DNA of 64,000 bases from Sva-07 sp963728195 (GCA_963728195.1 CAVSIX010000009.1:124001-188000), one strand, 5' to 3'. Shown: positions 51,840 to 60,742, numbered from the stretch's first letter. Notes: generated from the sequence alone by a model not told the origin. Numbers and translations: made by a program.

Positions 51840-53428
51840 TGTTGGCCGCCGAGACCGGACCGATCGCGTTCCCCATCCTCACCGCACTGATCCTCGTGCC
51901 GGTGGTCGGTTCGCTGCTCGTCGCGATCGCACCGAAGTCACGTCCGGAACTGCCCAAGATGATCGCCCTGCTGTCGACGGTCGGCACGCTGGCGATGTCG
52001 ATCTGGCTGATGGCGTCGTTCGAGACCGGCGAGGCCGGATTCCAGTTCGTGACCAAGCACACGTGGATCGAGCAGTGGGGCATCTCGTGGCACCTCGGCG
52101 TCGACGGCATCTCGCTGTTCCTCGTCGTGCTGACCGGCGTGCTGTTCCCGCTGGCGATCGTCGGCATCGATCCGCACCACGACGACAAGCCCTACCTCGC
52201 CTGGCTCCTGTTGTTGCAGGCCGGCGTGATGGGCAGCTTCCTCAGCCTCGACCTGTTCGTGTTCTTCGTCTTCTTCGAGATCGTGCTCGTGCCGATGTAC
52301 TTCCTGATCGCCGGTTGGGGCTACGAGAACCGGGTCTACGCAGCGACGAAGTTCTTCCTGTACACGATGCTCGGCTCCGCCTTCATGCTCGTCGGCCTGA
52401 TCGCCACCGTGGCGATCGCCAGCCGCGACCTCGGCTACACCACGTTCGACCTGGTCGAGATCGCCGACGGTGCGAACTTCGCAGCGTCGACCGGGCGCTG
52501 GCTGTTCTTCGCCTTCGCCATCGCATTCGCGGTCAAGGTGCCGTTGTTCCCCGTGCACACCTGGCTGCCCGACGCCCACACCCAGGCACCGACGGCCGGC
52601 TCGGTCGTGCTGGCGGGCGTGATGCTGAAGCTCGGCACGTACGGCCTGTTGCGCTTCGGTGTCTACCTGTTCCCCGAGGCGTCGTTCTGGAGCCGACCGC
52701 TGTGGCTGACGCTCGCGGTGATCGGCATCATCTACGGCGCGATCGCCGCCACGATGCAGACCGACCTGAAGCGCCTCGTCGCCTATTCGTCGGTGGCGCA
52801 CATGGGATTCATCGTGCTCGGAACGTTCGCGTTCACGACGCAGTCGCTGTCGGGCGGCGTGATCCAGATGATCAACCACGGCGTGTCGACCGGCGCCCTG
52901 TTCCTGCTCGTCGGCATGATCTACGAACGTCGCCACACACGTTCGATCGCCGAACTCAACGGCATCCAGAAGGTGGCGCCGATCTTCGCCGCCGGCTTCA
53001 TGGTCGTGATGCTGTCGTCGATCGGCGTGCCGGGACTCAACGGCTTCGTCGGCGAGTTCCTGATCCTGACCGGATCGTTCCTCACCGCTCGCTGGTGGAC
53101 GGTCGTCGCCGCGGTCGGAGTGATCCTCGCGGCGCTGTACCTGCTGTGGGCCTACCAGCGCGTCTTCCACGGCGAGCCCGACGAGGACAACCGGACGTTC
53201 CCGGAACTCAAGGTGAAGGAGGGACTCGTCCTGTTGCCGTTCCTCGGCTTGATCGTGTTCCTCGGCGTGTATCCCAAGCCGGTGCTCGATCGCATCGAAC
53301 CGAGCATCGACGCACTGATCACACGGGTGGAGGAGCACACCGACTTCGTCGAGCCGGAACCGACCATCGTCATCGGTGAGCACGGCGACGAAGCGCCAGC
53401 GGGTGGCGAAGAGGAGGGCGCGGACTGA
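51839..53428 (+). CDS. nuoM: NADH-quinone oxidoreductase subunit M
   Basis: 529 residues, 14 helices. EIVLVPMYFLI carries the key Glu; VKVPLFPVHTWLPDAHTQAPTAGSV and KRLVAYSSVAHMGFI follow. ATG 51839 overlaps the nuoL stop (TGATG). The C-terminal 40 residues are acidic. Confidence 0.97.
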   Translation: MLAAETGPIAFPILTALILVPVVGSLLVAIAPKSRPELPKMIALLSTVGTLAMSIWLMASFETGEAGFQFVTKHTWIEQWGISWHLGVDGISLFLVVLTGVLFPLAIVGIDPHHDDKPYLAWLLLLQAGVMGSFLSLDLFVFFVFFEIVLVPMYFLIAGWGYENRVYAATKFFLYTMLGSAFMLVGLIATVAIASRDLGYTTFDLVEIADGANFAASTGRWLFFAFAIAFAVKVPLFPVHTWLPDAHTQAPTAGSVVLAGVMLKLGTYGLLRFGVYLFPEASFWSRPLWLTLAVIGIIYGAIAATMQTDLKRLVAYSSVAHMGFIVLGTFAFTTQSLSGGVIQMINHGVSTGALFLLVGMIYERRHTRSIAELNGIQKVAPIFAAGFMVVMLSSIGVPGLNGFVGEFLILTGSFLTARWWTVVAAVGVILAALYLLWAYQRVFHGEPDEDNRTFPELKVKEGLVLLPFLGLIVFLGVYPKPVLDRIEPSIDALITRVEEHTDFVEPEPTIVIGEHGDEAPAGGEEEGAD

Positions 53429-54942
53429 TGTTGCAGCAACTCGACACCTTCGTCGGCCCCGAGGTCGCCTGGTTCGCACTCTCGCCGATGCTGACGCTGG
53501 TCGGCGGCACGCTGGTGCTGATGCTCGCCGGTGCGCTCACCCCGCAGTGGCCCAAGGGTCTGTATGCGTTCGTCGCAGCGACGATCGCCGGTGCCGCGGG
53601 CGTGCTGGCGATGGTCCAGTGGGACGACATCAGCGACAACGGCACGAGCACCCTCGTCGGAGGTGCGATCGCGTTCGACACGTTGTCGATGTTCATGACG
53701 ATCACGATCTGCATCGGCGTCATCCTCGTGGCGATGCTGAGCGACGAGTACCTGCGCGACACGCCGAACGACGGCCCGGAGATCTACGCCCTGTACCTGG
53801 TCGCTGCGATCGGCGGCGTCGTCATGGCGTCGGCCAACGACCTGATCGTGCTGTTCCTCGGGCTCGAGACGCTGTCGCTCGCCATGTACGTGCTGGCCGC
53901 GAGCAACCGGCGCAGCAACGAGAGCGCCGAATCGGGCATCAAGTACTTCGTGCTCGGCGGGTTCTCGTCGGCGTTCTTCCTGTACGGCATCGCCCTCGTC
54001 TACGGCGCCACCGGCACGACGAACATCAGCGAGATGGTCGCCGCGCTGCAGGGTGGGGTCGATCCGTTCGGCAACGAGTCGCTGGCGCTCGCCGGCATCG
54101 CGCTGTTGGTGGTCGGGCTCGCCTTCAAGGTCGCCGCGGTGCCGTTCCACGTGTGGGTCCCCGACGTGTATCAGGGCGCTCCGACGCCGGTCACGTCGTT
54201 CATGGCCTCGGTCGGCAAGGCCGCCGCGTTCGCCGCGATGCTGCGCGTGCTCGTGATTGCGCTGCCGTTCTACCGCGACGACTGGCGCCCGATCATCTGG
54301 GTGCTCGCCCTGATCACGCTGCTGGTCGGCTCGGTCCTCGCCGTCGTGCAGACCAACGTCAAGCGCATGCTCGCCTACTCGTCGATCAACCACGCCGGGT
54401 TCATCCTCGTCGGCGTCGAAGCGGCGGGCCACGGCGCCGGCGAGGCGGATCCCGGCCCGGGCATGCCGTCGGTCGTGCTGTACCTGATCCTGTACTCGGT
54501 GCTGGTGATCGGCTCGTTCGCCATCGTCACCGTCGTGTCTCGCAGCTCCGGTGGCGACACCAGCCTCGATGCGTTCAAGGGCTTGGCCCGTCGCCGCCCG
54601 GCGTTGGCGCTGGCGTTCACCGTGTTCCTGCTCGCTCAGGCCGGCGTGCCGTTCACGACCGGCTTCGTCGCCAAGTTCGGTGTGATCCAGGCCGCCGTCG
54701 AGGTCGACAGCTACGCAATCGCCGTGATCGCGATGGTCTCAGCGGTGATCGCCGCATTCCTGTACCTGCGGATCATGTACACGATGTGGACGTCGGATCC
54801 CGCCGAGGGCGCCCGACGGGTGGTCGTGCCGTTCTCCACCGCCGTCGCCATCGTCGTGGCCGTCGCGTTCACGATCGTCGTCGGCGTCTTCCCCGGCTGG
54901 CTGATCGACGCAGCCGACCAGGTCACCTCCTACGCGCGCTGA
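53428..54942 (+). CDS. nuoN: NADH-quinone oxidoreductase subunit N
   Basis: 504 residues, 14 helices. GLETLSLAMYVLAASNRR with the pump Glu, FKVAAVPFHVWVPDVYQGAPTPV and KRMLAYSSINHAGFILVG are the family signatures. Last gene of the nuo cluster. The repeat pair at 54975 follows 32 nt later and probably ends the long transcript. Confidence 0.97.
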   Translation: MLQQLDTFVGPEVAWFALSPMLTLVGGTLVLMLAGALTPQWPKGLYAFVAATIAGAAGVLAMVQWDDISDNGTSTLVGGAIAFDTLSMFMTITICIGVILVAMLSDEYLRDTPNDGPEIYALYLVAAIGGVVMASANDLIVLFLGLETLSLAMYVLAASNRRSNESAESGIKYFVLGGFSSAFFLYGIALVYGATGTTNISEMVAALQGGVDPFGNESLALAGIALLVVGLAFKVAAVPFHVWVPDVYQGAPTPVTSFMASVGKAAAFAAMLRVLVIALPFYRDDWRPIIWVLALITLLVGSVLAVVQTNVKRMLAYSSINHAGFILVGVEAAGHGAGEADPGPGMPSVVLYLILYSVLVIGSFAIVTVVSRSSGGDTSLDAFKGLARRRPALALAFTVFLLAQAGVPFTTGFVAKFGVIQAAVEVDSYAIAVIAMVSAVIAAFLYLRIMYTMWTSDPAEGARRVVVPFSTAVAIVVAVAFTIVVGVFPGWLIDAADQVTSYAR

Positions 54943-54974
54943 GTCGGTCGCTGCGACGCGTTCGGGTCATCGCT

Positions 54975-55077
54975 GCGATGAGCGGAGGCGCCGGTATGTG
55001 GTCGGTTCGCTCATCGGTGACGGCGCATGCTCGGGTGCGATGAGTGAAGCGCCGGGATTTGGGCGGTTCGCTCATCG
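54975..55077. repeat. Tandem pair of hairpin repeats (family A), copy set 2
   Basis: Located between the convergent nuoN and E1-like genes. Copy A (about 54975-55017) has 9-bp arms CGATGAGCG (54976-54984) / CGCTCATCG (55008-55016). Copy B has CGATGAGTGAA (55038-55048) / TTCGCTCATCG (55067-55077), 11 bp with one G-T wobble. Both keep GGTTCGCTCATCGGTG on the right. The core is the same as in the pair at 19074-19176, 36 kb away. Confidence 0.78.
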
Positions 55078-55095
55078 GTGGCGCGTTGTGAGCGG

Positions 55096-57447
55096 TCAGG
55101 CGTCGATGGCGAGGAGGGCGGTGTTGACGATCGTGCCGACGTCGATGCCGGTGAGTTCGTGGAGGTCGGTGATCGTGCCGGACTCGCCGAAGCGGTCGAC
55201 GCCGAGCGTGTACTGGCGGGTGCCGACCGCCGAGCCGACCCACGCCAGGCTGTGGCTGGCCGCGTCGTGCACACTCACGATCGGCCGGACGCGTTCCGCC
55301 GGCGTGATCAGCCGGTCGAGCTCGATCGGCCCGGCGGGCGTCCGGGCCGCCGAGGCGGCGGTGGTGAAGCGGCTGCGCCAGTCGCGGTAGATGCGGTCCG
55401 GACTCGTGAGGTGCACCACCGTCGCGGCCACGCCCTCGCCGTCGAGTGCCCCAGCGGCGGCGAGCGCTTCGGGGACCATCGCTCCGGTGGTCACGATCGT
55501 GACGCCGGGCCGCTCGTCGGACGTTGCCTCGAGGAGTCGGTACCCGCCGGCGAGCACCTGGCGTCGCAACTCGTCCTCGCCGAGGCGTCCCAGTACCGCG
55601 GCGAACGGTCCCTGGTCGATCGGGCGTGTCGACAGTCGTAGGTAGCTGCTCGTGCCGTCGGGCCGTGACAGCCGGTCGAGTGCGTCGCACAGCAGCCAGT
55701 CGACCTCGGTGGCATAGGCCGGCTCGCTGTAGGTCAGGTTCGGCAGCTCGGCGCCGACCGATGCGGTGATCGTCGACTGGTGGGCGCCTCCCTCCGGCGC
55801 CAGCGTCACGCCCGCCGGCGTACCGGCGACCACGAATCGGGCGTCGTTGTAGAGGCCGTAGATGAACGCATCGAGGCCGCGCAGGACGAACGGGTCGTAG
55901 ACGGTCCCGACCGGCAGCAGGTGGTGGCCGTGGTGGTCGTGGCTGAGGCCCAGCTGGCCGAGCAGCATGAACAGGTTCATCTCGCTGATCCCCAGCTCGA
56001 TGTGCTGACCGCTCGGCGACGGCGCCCACTTCAACAGCCGGTCGGCACCGCCGTGGTCGTCGCGTTCGGTCGGCGAGTAGACGCCACGCTTGTTGATGAA
56101 CCCACCGAGGTTGGTGGAGATCGAGACGTCGGGTGCCGTCGTCACGATCCGCTCGCCGACACCCTCGACGTCGGCGAGGCCGGCGAGCACGCGGCCGAAC
56201 GCCTCCTGCGTCGACACCGAACCGTTGGTCGCTGCTTGACGCGCCGCGGCCGGGATCGGCAGCTTCGGGCGCGGCGGAGTCGGCTCGTTGTTGATGTCAC
56301 CGCCGACCGCCTCGCAGAGCCGGCCCGCTGCCGAGGCGGGATCGAAGCGGTCCCACTCGGTCGTATCGTCGAGGCCGACCGATTCCCGCAACTCGTCGAT
56401 CTGCTCGGGGCTCAACAACGCCGCATGGTTCATCGGGTCGCCGGCGATCGGCAGACCGTGGCCCTTGATCGTGTAGGCGAACACCACCGACGGCCGGTCG
56501 GGTTCGGCGTCGCACGCCCGGTAGGTGTCGATCAGCAGGCCCAGGTCGTGGCCACCGAGGTCGGTGACGAGTCGCTGCAGCTCGTCGTCGGCCAGCGAGT
56601 CGGCCAGGTCGCGCACTGCGGGGTCGGCGTCGGCGAGGAACTTGCGTCGTGCGGCTGCGGCGTCGAGCGAGAACAGCTGCTGGTACGCCTCGTTCGGGAG
56701 GGCGTCGATGTGGGCGCGCAGAGCGTCGCCGTGCGGCTCGGCGAACGCGGCGGCCAGGCGGCGACCGTACTTCGCCTCGGCGACGTGCCAGCCGGCGTCC
56801 TCGAAGAATCGCTTCAGCCGGATCGCGGCGATGTCGGGGATCACCCGGTCGAGGCTCTGACGGTTGAGGTCGACGACCATCGTGAAGTTGCCGAGGCCCT
56901 GCGTGGCGGGGTCCGCGATCGCTTCCCACACGTTGCCCTCGTCGAGCTCGGCGTCGCCGACCAGTGCGAAGAACCGCGCCGGTGGCAGGCCGCCGACGTG
57001 GGAGTCGACGTAACGCCGGGTGAGCGCCGAGAACAGCGGGGCCACGGCACCGAGGCCGACCGAACCGGTGGAGAAGTCGGCGACGTCGGGGTCCTTGGTG
57101 CGCGACGGGTACGCCTGCAAGCCGCCGCGCTGGCGCAGCGTGGTCAGGTACGAACGGTCGAGTTCGCCGGTCAGGTACTTGATCGCGTGGTAGACGGGCG
57201 ACGCATGGGGCTTGACGGCCACCTTGTCCTCACCGTTGAGGTGTCCGAACCAGAGCGCCGTCATGATCGAGGCGATCGACGCACTCGACGCCTGGTGGCC
57301 GCCGACCTTGACGTCGGATCCGGTCGCCGTCGGTCGGCGGTTGGCGTGATCGATGATGCGCGTCGCGAGCCACAGGACGCGGCGCTCGATCGTTCGCAGG
57401 ACGTCGAGGTGCGAAGGCCTGTCGTTCACGCGATCGGCACCGGTCAT
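55096..57447 (-). CDS. Thiamine-diphosphate-dependent E1 enzyme (AceE-like pyruvate dehydrogenase/transketolase fold)
   Basis: 783 residues. The N-terminal ThDP-binding domain has the motif GDAELDEGNVWEA (about 164-176) and GGHQASSASIASIM. The transketolase-type Pyr domain follows (about 410-600), with the catalytic Glu region LGISEMNLFMLLGQLG, and a C-terminal domain (about 620-783). It looks like homodimeric E1 (AceE, about 890 residues) but is shorter. No E2/E3 genes are near. It might act with dispersed partners or be a transketolase-like variant. ATG 57447 overlaps the stop of the upstream VOC gene, so the two are coupled. Confidence 0.8.
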   Translation of the reverse strand: MTGADRVNDRPSHLDVLRTIERRVLWLATRIIDHANRRPTATGSDVKVGGHQASSASIASIMTALWFGHLNGEDKVAVKPHASPVYHAIKYLTGELDRSYLTTLRQRGGLQAYPSRTKDPDVADFSTGSVGLGAVAPLFSALTRRYVDSHVGGLPPARFFALVGDAELDEGNVWEAIADPATQGLGNFTMVVDLNRQSLDRVIPDIAAIRLKRFFEDAGWHVAEAKYGRRLAAAFAEPHGDALRAHIDALPNEAYQQLFSLDAAAARRKFLADADPAVRDLADSLADDELQRLVTDLGGHDLGLLIDTYRACDAEPDRPSVVFAYTIKGHGLPIAGDPMNHAALLSPEQIDELRESVGLDDTTEWDRFDPASAAGRLCEAVGGDINNEPTPPRPKLPIPAAARQAATNGSVSTQEAFGRVLAGLADVEGVGERIVTTAPDVSISTNLGGFINKRGVYSPTERDDHGGADRLLKWAPSPSGQHIELGISEMNLFMLLGQLGLSHDHHGHHLLPVGTVYDPFVLRGLDAFIYGLYNDARFVVAGTPAGVTLAPEGGAHQSTITASVGAELPNLTYSEPAYATEVDWLLCDALDRLSRPDGTSSYLRLSTRPIDQGPFAAVLGRLGEDELRRQVLAGGYRLLEATSDERPGVTIVTTGAMVPEALAAAGALDGEGVAATVVHLTSPDRIYRDWRSRFTTAASAARTPAGPIELDRLITPAERVRPIVSVHDAASHSLAWVGSAVGTRQYTLGVDRFGESGTITDLHELTGIDVGTIVNTALLAIDA

Positions 57448-57842
57448 CCGCCGTACGGCCGGGTGATGATTTCCAGCAGGTGCCCGTCGGGGCTGTCGAA
57501 GTAGACCCCCCGACCGCCGTCGTGGTGGTTGACCTCGCCCGAGTGGCGGCGACCGGGATCGGACCAGTACTCGATGCCGGCATCGAGGAGCCGTCCGAAG
57601 ATCTCGTCGAAGTCGCTGTCGCCGACGAGGAATGCATAGTGCCCGGTGGTGAAGACCGGCTCGCCCGTGGCGTCACCGGGACCGTGAGTGTCGAAGTCGA
57701 GGTCGACGCCGTTGTCGACGCGGACCTGCCAGAACACCGAGAACCGTGTCGGCTCGTCGCAGCCGAACAGCAGTGCGAACCATCGTGCCGACCGTTCGCC
57801 GTCGTGGGCCGGCACGATCGTGTGGTTCAGTTCGACGGGCAC
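57444..57842 (-). CDS. VOC (glyoxalase/dioxygenase fold) protein
   Basis: 132 residues, two beta-alpha-beta-beta-beta units: LNHTIVPAHDGERSARWFALLFG, then HYAFLVGDSDFDEIFGRLLDAGI, ending GRGVYFDSPDGHLLEIITRPYGG. Candidate metal ligands are His in LNHTIVP and Glu in HLLEIIT. The substrate is unknown. GTG 57842 has CAAGAT 6 nt upstream. First gene of a two-gene unit with the E1-like enzyme. Confidence 0.83.
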   Translation of the reverse strand: MPVELNHTIVPAHDGERSARWFALLFGCDEPTRFSVFWQVRVDNGVDLDFDTHGPGDATGEPVFTTGHYAFLVGDSDFDEIFGRLLDAGIEYWSDPGRRHSGEVNHHDGGRGVYFDSPDGHLLEIITRPYGG

Positions 57843-57868
57843 GTCACCATCTTGCCTCTCCCGGCGTC

Positions 57869-57916
57869 GGTGCGCCATGGTGCACCAGGACACCTCACGG
57901 TGCGCGATGGTGCACC
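57869..57916. promoter_or_regulatory. Pair of 18-bp near-palindromic sites, 30 bp apart
   Basis: GGTGCGCCATGGTGCACC (57869-57886) and GGTGCGCGATGGTGCACC (57899-57916) differ by one base. Each is an imperfect palindrome around CATGG/GATGG. The exact 30-bp spacing (about three helical turns) puts them on the same DNA face. They lie between the divergent VOC/E1 unit and the PAP2/YbaK unit, so a shared regulator is plausible. Confidence 0.5.
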
Positions 57917-57947
57917 TCGAGGCCGACCCGCTTGCAGATCGAGCCTG

Positions 57948-58850
57948 ATGGCGGCAGGCTGGCCGCTGGTGAAGTGGCCGACGTGGAGCCAGGCGGCGAT
58001 TGCCGCGATGATCGCCGGCCTCGTCGCGGTCGTCTTGAGGCGGTCACGCCCGACCCGGGTCGGCGACATCGCGGGTCCGGCGGCGCTCGAGTTCGCGTTC
58101 GTCGCGTCGCTGTACTCGGTGTGGCGGATGGCCAAGAACCTGCCGCTCACCCAGGCCGACGGTGCGATCGACCGCGCCTACGACATCGTGGCCGTCCAGG
58201 ACTTCTTCCATCTGCCGAGCGAGTTGACGTTGCAGCGCTTCCTGCTCGATCACGACTGGCTGGCCTGGTTCTCCGCGTACTACTACGCGATGGCGCACGT
58301 CCCGGCCATCGTCGTCTTCCTGATCTGGCTGTACGCCCGCCACCGTGAGGTGTATCCGCACTGGCGCAACGCACTGGCGATCCTCACTGCGTTCTGCCTG
58401 TTCATCCGCTTCGTCAAGGTCGCCCCGCCGCGGTATCTGACCGAACTGGGCTATGTCGACATCTCCGCCCTCCAGGGCATCGACGTGTACGGCGAAGCCG
58501 GAACCGGCGTGTCGTCGCAGTTCGCGGCGATGCCGTCGTTGCACGTGGCGTGGGCTGCGGTGGTGGCCTTCGGCATGCTGGCGGCGACCACGAGTCGGTG
58601 GCGTTGGACCGGGACGGTGCACCTCGTGGTGACGATGCTGGTGATCGCGGCGACGGGCCATCACTGGTGGCTCGACGGCATCGTTGCGCTCGTCCTGCTG
58701 GCGTTGGCGTTGCAGATCGACACGCTCGGCCGGCGTGCCGTGGCCAGCCTGCGCCGTGCTGCGGTGATCGAACCGGCGACCGACGCCGAGCCGGCGATTG
58801 CGCCGGTCGATGTGCTTCGGCCGGCGATCGCAGAAAGCGAACTGACATGA
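57948..58850 (+). CDS. PAP2 superfamily membrane phosphatase/phosphotransferase
   Basis: 300 residues with six helices. The phosphatase signature is split in the usual way: an Arg/Lys region KVAPPRYLTE, SLHVAWA (motif 2) and GHHWWLDG (motif 3 with the nucleophile-activating His/Asp). The type matches PAP2_3 (inositolphosphotransferase/Aur1-like) proteins that act on lipid phosphates. ATG 57948. The stop overlaps the YbaK-type gene (ATGA at 58847). Confidence 0.85.
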   Translation: MAAGWPLVKWPTWSQAAIAAMIAGLVAVVLRRSRPTRVGDIAGPAALEFAFVASLYSVWRMAKNLPLTQADGAIDRAYDIVAVQDFFHLPSELTLQRFLLDHDWLAWFSAYYYAMAHVPAIVVFLIWLYARHREVYPHWRNALAILTAFCLFIRFVKVAPPRYLTELGYVDISALQGIDVYGEAGTGVSSQFAAMPSLHVAWAAVVAFGMLAATTSRWRWTGTVHLVVTMLVIAATGHHWWLDGIVALVLLALALQIDTLGRRAVASLRRAAVIEPATDAEPAIAPVDVLRPAIAESELT

Positions 58851-59341
58851 CCGCACATCCCGACGTCATCGCCGATCTCGAACGCCTCGGCGTGTCCTAC
58901 GAGGTGATGGACTGCGACCCCGAGCTGGCGGACACCGCCCAGTTCTGCGAGGCCTACGGCGTCGCCCTCGAAGAGTCGGCAAACGCGATTCTGGTCGCAT
59001 CGAAGAAGCCGGAGGGCCACAACGCCGTATGCGTGGCGTTGGCCCACACCCGTCTCGACGTCAACGGTGCGGTGCGGCGCAAGCTCGGCGTGCGCAAGTT
59101 GAGCTTCGCCCCCGCCGACGTCACCCGTGAGCTCACCGGCCAGGAGATCGGCGGCGTCACGATCTTCGGGCTGCCCGCCGGCCTGCCGGTGTGGCTCGAC
59201 TCGCGCGTGCTCGACTGCGAACGCATCGTGGTCGGAGCTGGATCGCGCTCGGCCAAGATCCGTCTCGATCCACGCCAGCTGGTCGGCCTCGACGGCTACG
59301 AGTTCGTCGACGATCTTGCAGGCGCCGTCACCGAAGGGTGA
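58847..59341 (+). CDS. YbaK/EbsC family aminoacyl-tRNA deacylase
   Basis: 164 residues, the single editing domain related to the ProRS insertion domain: ESANAILVASKKPEGHN, VNGAVRRKLGVRKLSFA, and GGVTIFGLPAGLPVWLDSRV with the conserved GxxxP loop. Such proteins hydrolyse mischarged Cys-tRNA(Pro) or related species. Coupled to the PAP2 gene, a pairing with no obvious functional link. Confidence 0.88.
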   Translation: MTAHPDVIADLERLGVSYEVMDCDPELADTAQFCEAYGVALEESANAILVASKKPEGHNAVCVALAHTRLDVNGAVRRKLGVRKLSFAPADVTRELTGQEIGGVTIFGLPAGLPVWLDSRVLDCERIVVGAGSRSAKIRLDPRQLVGLDGYEFVDDLAGAVTEG

Positions 59342-59352
59342 TCGGCCGGCTG

Positions 59353-59406
59353 GTGGGGTCGTGTTCACCCCACTGCCTGCTGCGCAGCTCGCTGACCCGA
59401 CCCCAC
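59353..59406. terminator. Hairpin between convergent YbaK-type and HNH genes
   Basis: GTGGGGTCG (59353-59361) pairs perfectly with CGACCCCAC (59398-59406). Inside the 36-nt loop, GCTGCGCAGC forms a second small palindrome. It fills most of the 77-nt gap and is symmetric for both strands. No T-tract. Confidence 0.4.
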
Positions 59407-59418
59407 TGTCCAGCATGG

Positions 59419-60735
59419 TCAGGCGGCCGATCTTCGGTCGGGTGGTCCGGTGGTGTGGATGGTGCCGTCGGGGAGGCGCAGGGTGAGTTCTCGGTGGGGT
59501 CCGAGTTCGATCACCCAGTCGTCGTGGTGGATGCGGCTGTGGTGGGTGCTGCAGACGGGCAGCAAATTGTCCAAGTCGGTGCGGCCGCCGTTGCGCCACC
59601 AGATGATGTGGTGGAGTTTGCAGCGGTCGTAGGCGACGGTGCAGCCCGGAATGGCACAGCCCCGATAGAGACCGCGCAGGGCTCGGCGTTGGGCACGGTT
59701 GGCGAGCCGGGTGGCACGTCCCAGGTCCAACTCGCCGGGTGCGTACAACACGACACCGTTACGGACCACGACGGCGTGGACGTCGGCGTCGCCGGCAAGT
59801 GCGGCCAGGACACGGGCGGGGATCTCGACGGGAATGGAGAATTCGGTGACCGGGCCGTCGCAGCCGGGTGCGTCGGCGTCGATCACTGCGACGAACTCCG
59901 GCTTCGCCGGTCGCGGTCGTGGTGGTGGCGACGGCTGTGGTGGCGCAGTCGGTGCGCTGCTGTCGCAAGAGGGTTTGGCTGAGCCGTCGCCGGGGTCGCA
60001 GCCGTCGGTGTGGTCGTCGAGTGCTTCGTCGAGCAGCAGGCGGGCAACGGCGTGGGCGGTGAGGTATCGCTGCTTCTCGATCGGATCGTCAGGGCACTCG
60101 GCGGGCACCTGCTCGGCGAACATGGCCTGCACCATCGCGTCGATGCGTGCAGCAATGCGGACACCGGTGACCGGGTCGAACTTGACCGACAGGTTCCACA
60201 TCCCCTCGGCATCCACCCACGATCGGGCGCGCACGTTGCGGCGTTGGCGAGCGAGGCGATCCATGCCGTCGTCGCCCTGTAGACGCTTGGTCTCCAGCTC
60301 GAGGCGACGCGAGAACTCATCGACGGTGCCGGCCCTGGCGACATCGGCCAACGCATCGGCACGCGCCAGCAACTCGCCGCGCGTGTCGACATCGAGCTTC
60401 TTCGACGCCTTGGTGACCGCATCGACGTGATCGGCGGTGATCGCCCCGTCATCCAACGCTGCCGCGAGTTTCGGTGTCGCACCCAAGGTCTTGGAGCGCT
60501 GCGTCGCCTTGGCTGCTTGACCCAGCGACTTCTTCGATGCTCTGGCAACACGCCGCTCGGGAAACGAATCCATCCCACCCAACTGTGCGACCAGGACCGC
60601 ATGCTGGGCATCACACCACGCCTGCACCTCACGGATCGCGACCAGACCCGACTGGATCAGATCGGCATCCGACGCCGGGTTCGAACGCACCCCAGCAATC
60701 GCCTCCACCCGCTCGACCACCCCCGCGATCTCCAT
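59419..60735 (-). CDS. DUF222-type HNH endonuclease
   Basis: 438 residues. The N-terminal DUF222 helical domain (about 20-250, ARASKKSLGQAAKATQRSK; DADALADVARAGT) is followed by a Pro-rich linker with many Pro/Arg (about 275-300) and the C-terminal HNH domain (about 365-405): CAIPGC, CKLHHIIWW (the H of HNH), DNLLPVCSTHHSRIHH. The family (13E12-repeat-like) is often multicopy in actinobacteria and moves with mobile elements. No mobile element is visible here. TAGGGT lies 7 nt before ATG 60735. Confidence 0.88.
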   Translation of the reverse strand: MEIAGVVERVEAIAGVRSNPASDADLIQSGLVAIREVQAWCDAQHAVLVAQLGGMDSFPERRVARASKKSLGQAAKATQRSKTLGATPKLAAALDDGAITADHVDAVTKASKKLDVDTRGELLARADALADVARAGTVDEFSRRLELETKRLQGDDGMDRLARQRRNVRARSWVDAEGMWNLSVKFDPVTGVRIAARIDAMVQAMFAEQVPAECPDDPIEKQRYLTAHAVARLLLDEALDDHTDGCDPGDGSAKPSCDSSAPTAPPQPSPPPRPRPAKPEFVAVIDADAPGCDGPVTEFSIPVEIPARVLAALAGDADVHAVVVRNGVVLYAPGELDLGRATRLANRAQRRALRGLYRGCAIPGCTVAYDRCKLHHIIWWRNGGRTDLDNLLPVCSTHHSRIHHDDWVIELGPHRELTLRLPDGTIHTTGPPDRRSAA

Positions 60736-60742
60736 ACCGACA

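Noticed and set aside
59419..60735. Group I/II intron or homing element for the HNH protein
   Set aside because: DUF222-HNH proteins are stand-alone in actinobacteria. No intron structure or interrupted host gene is present.
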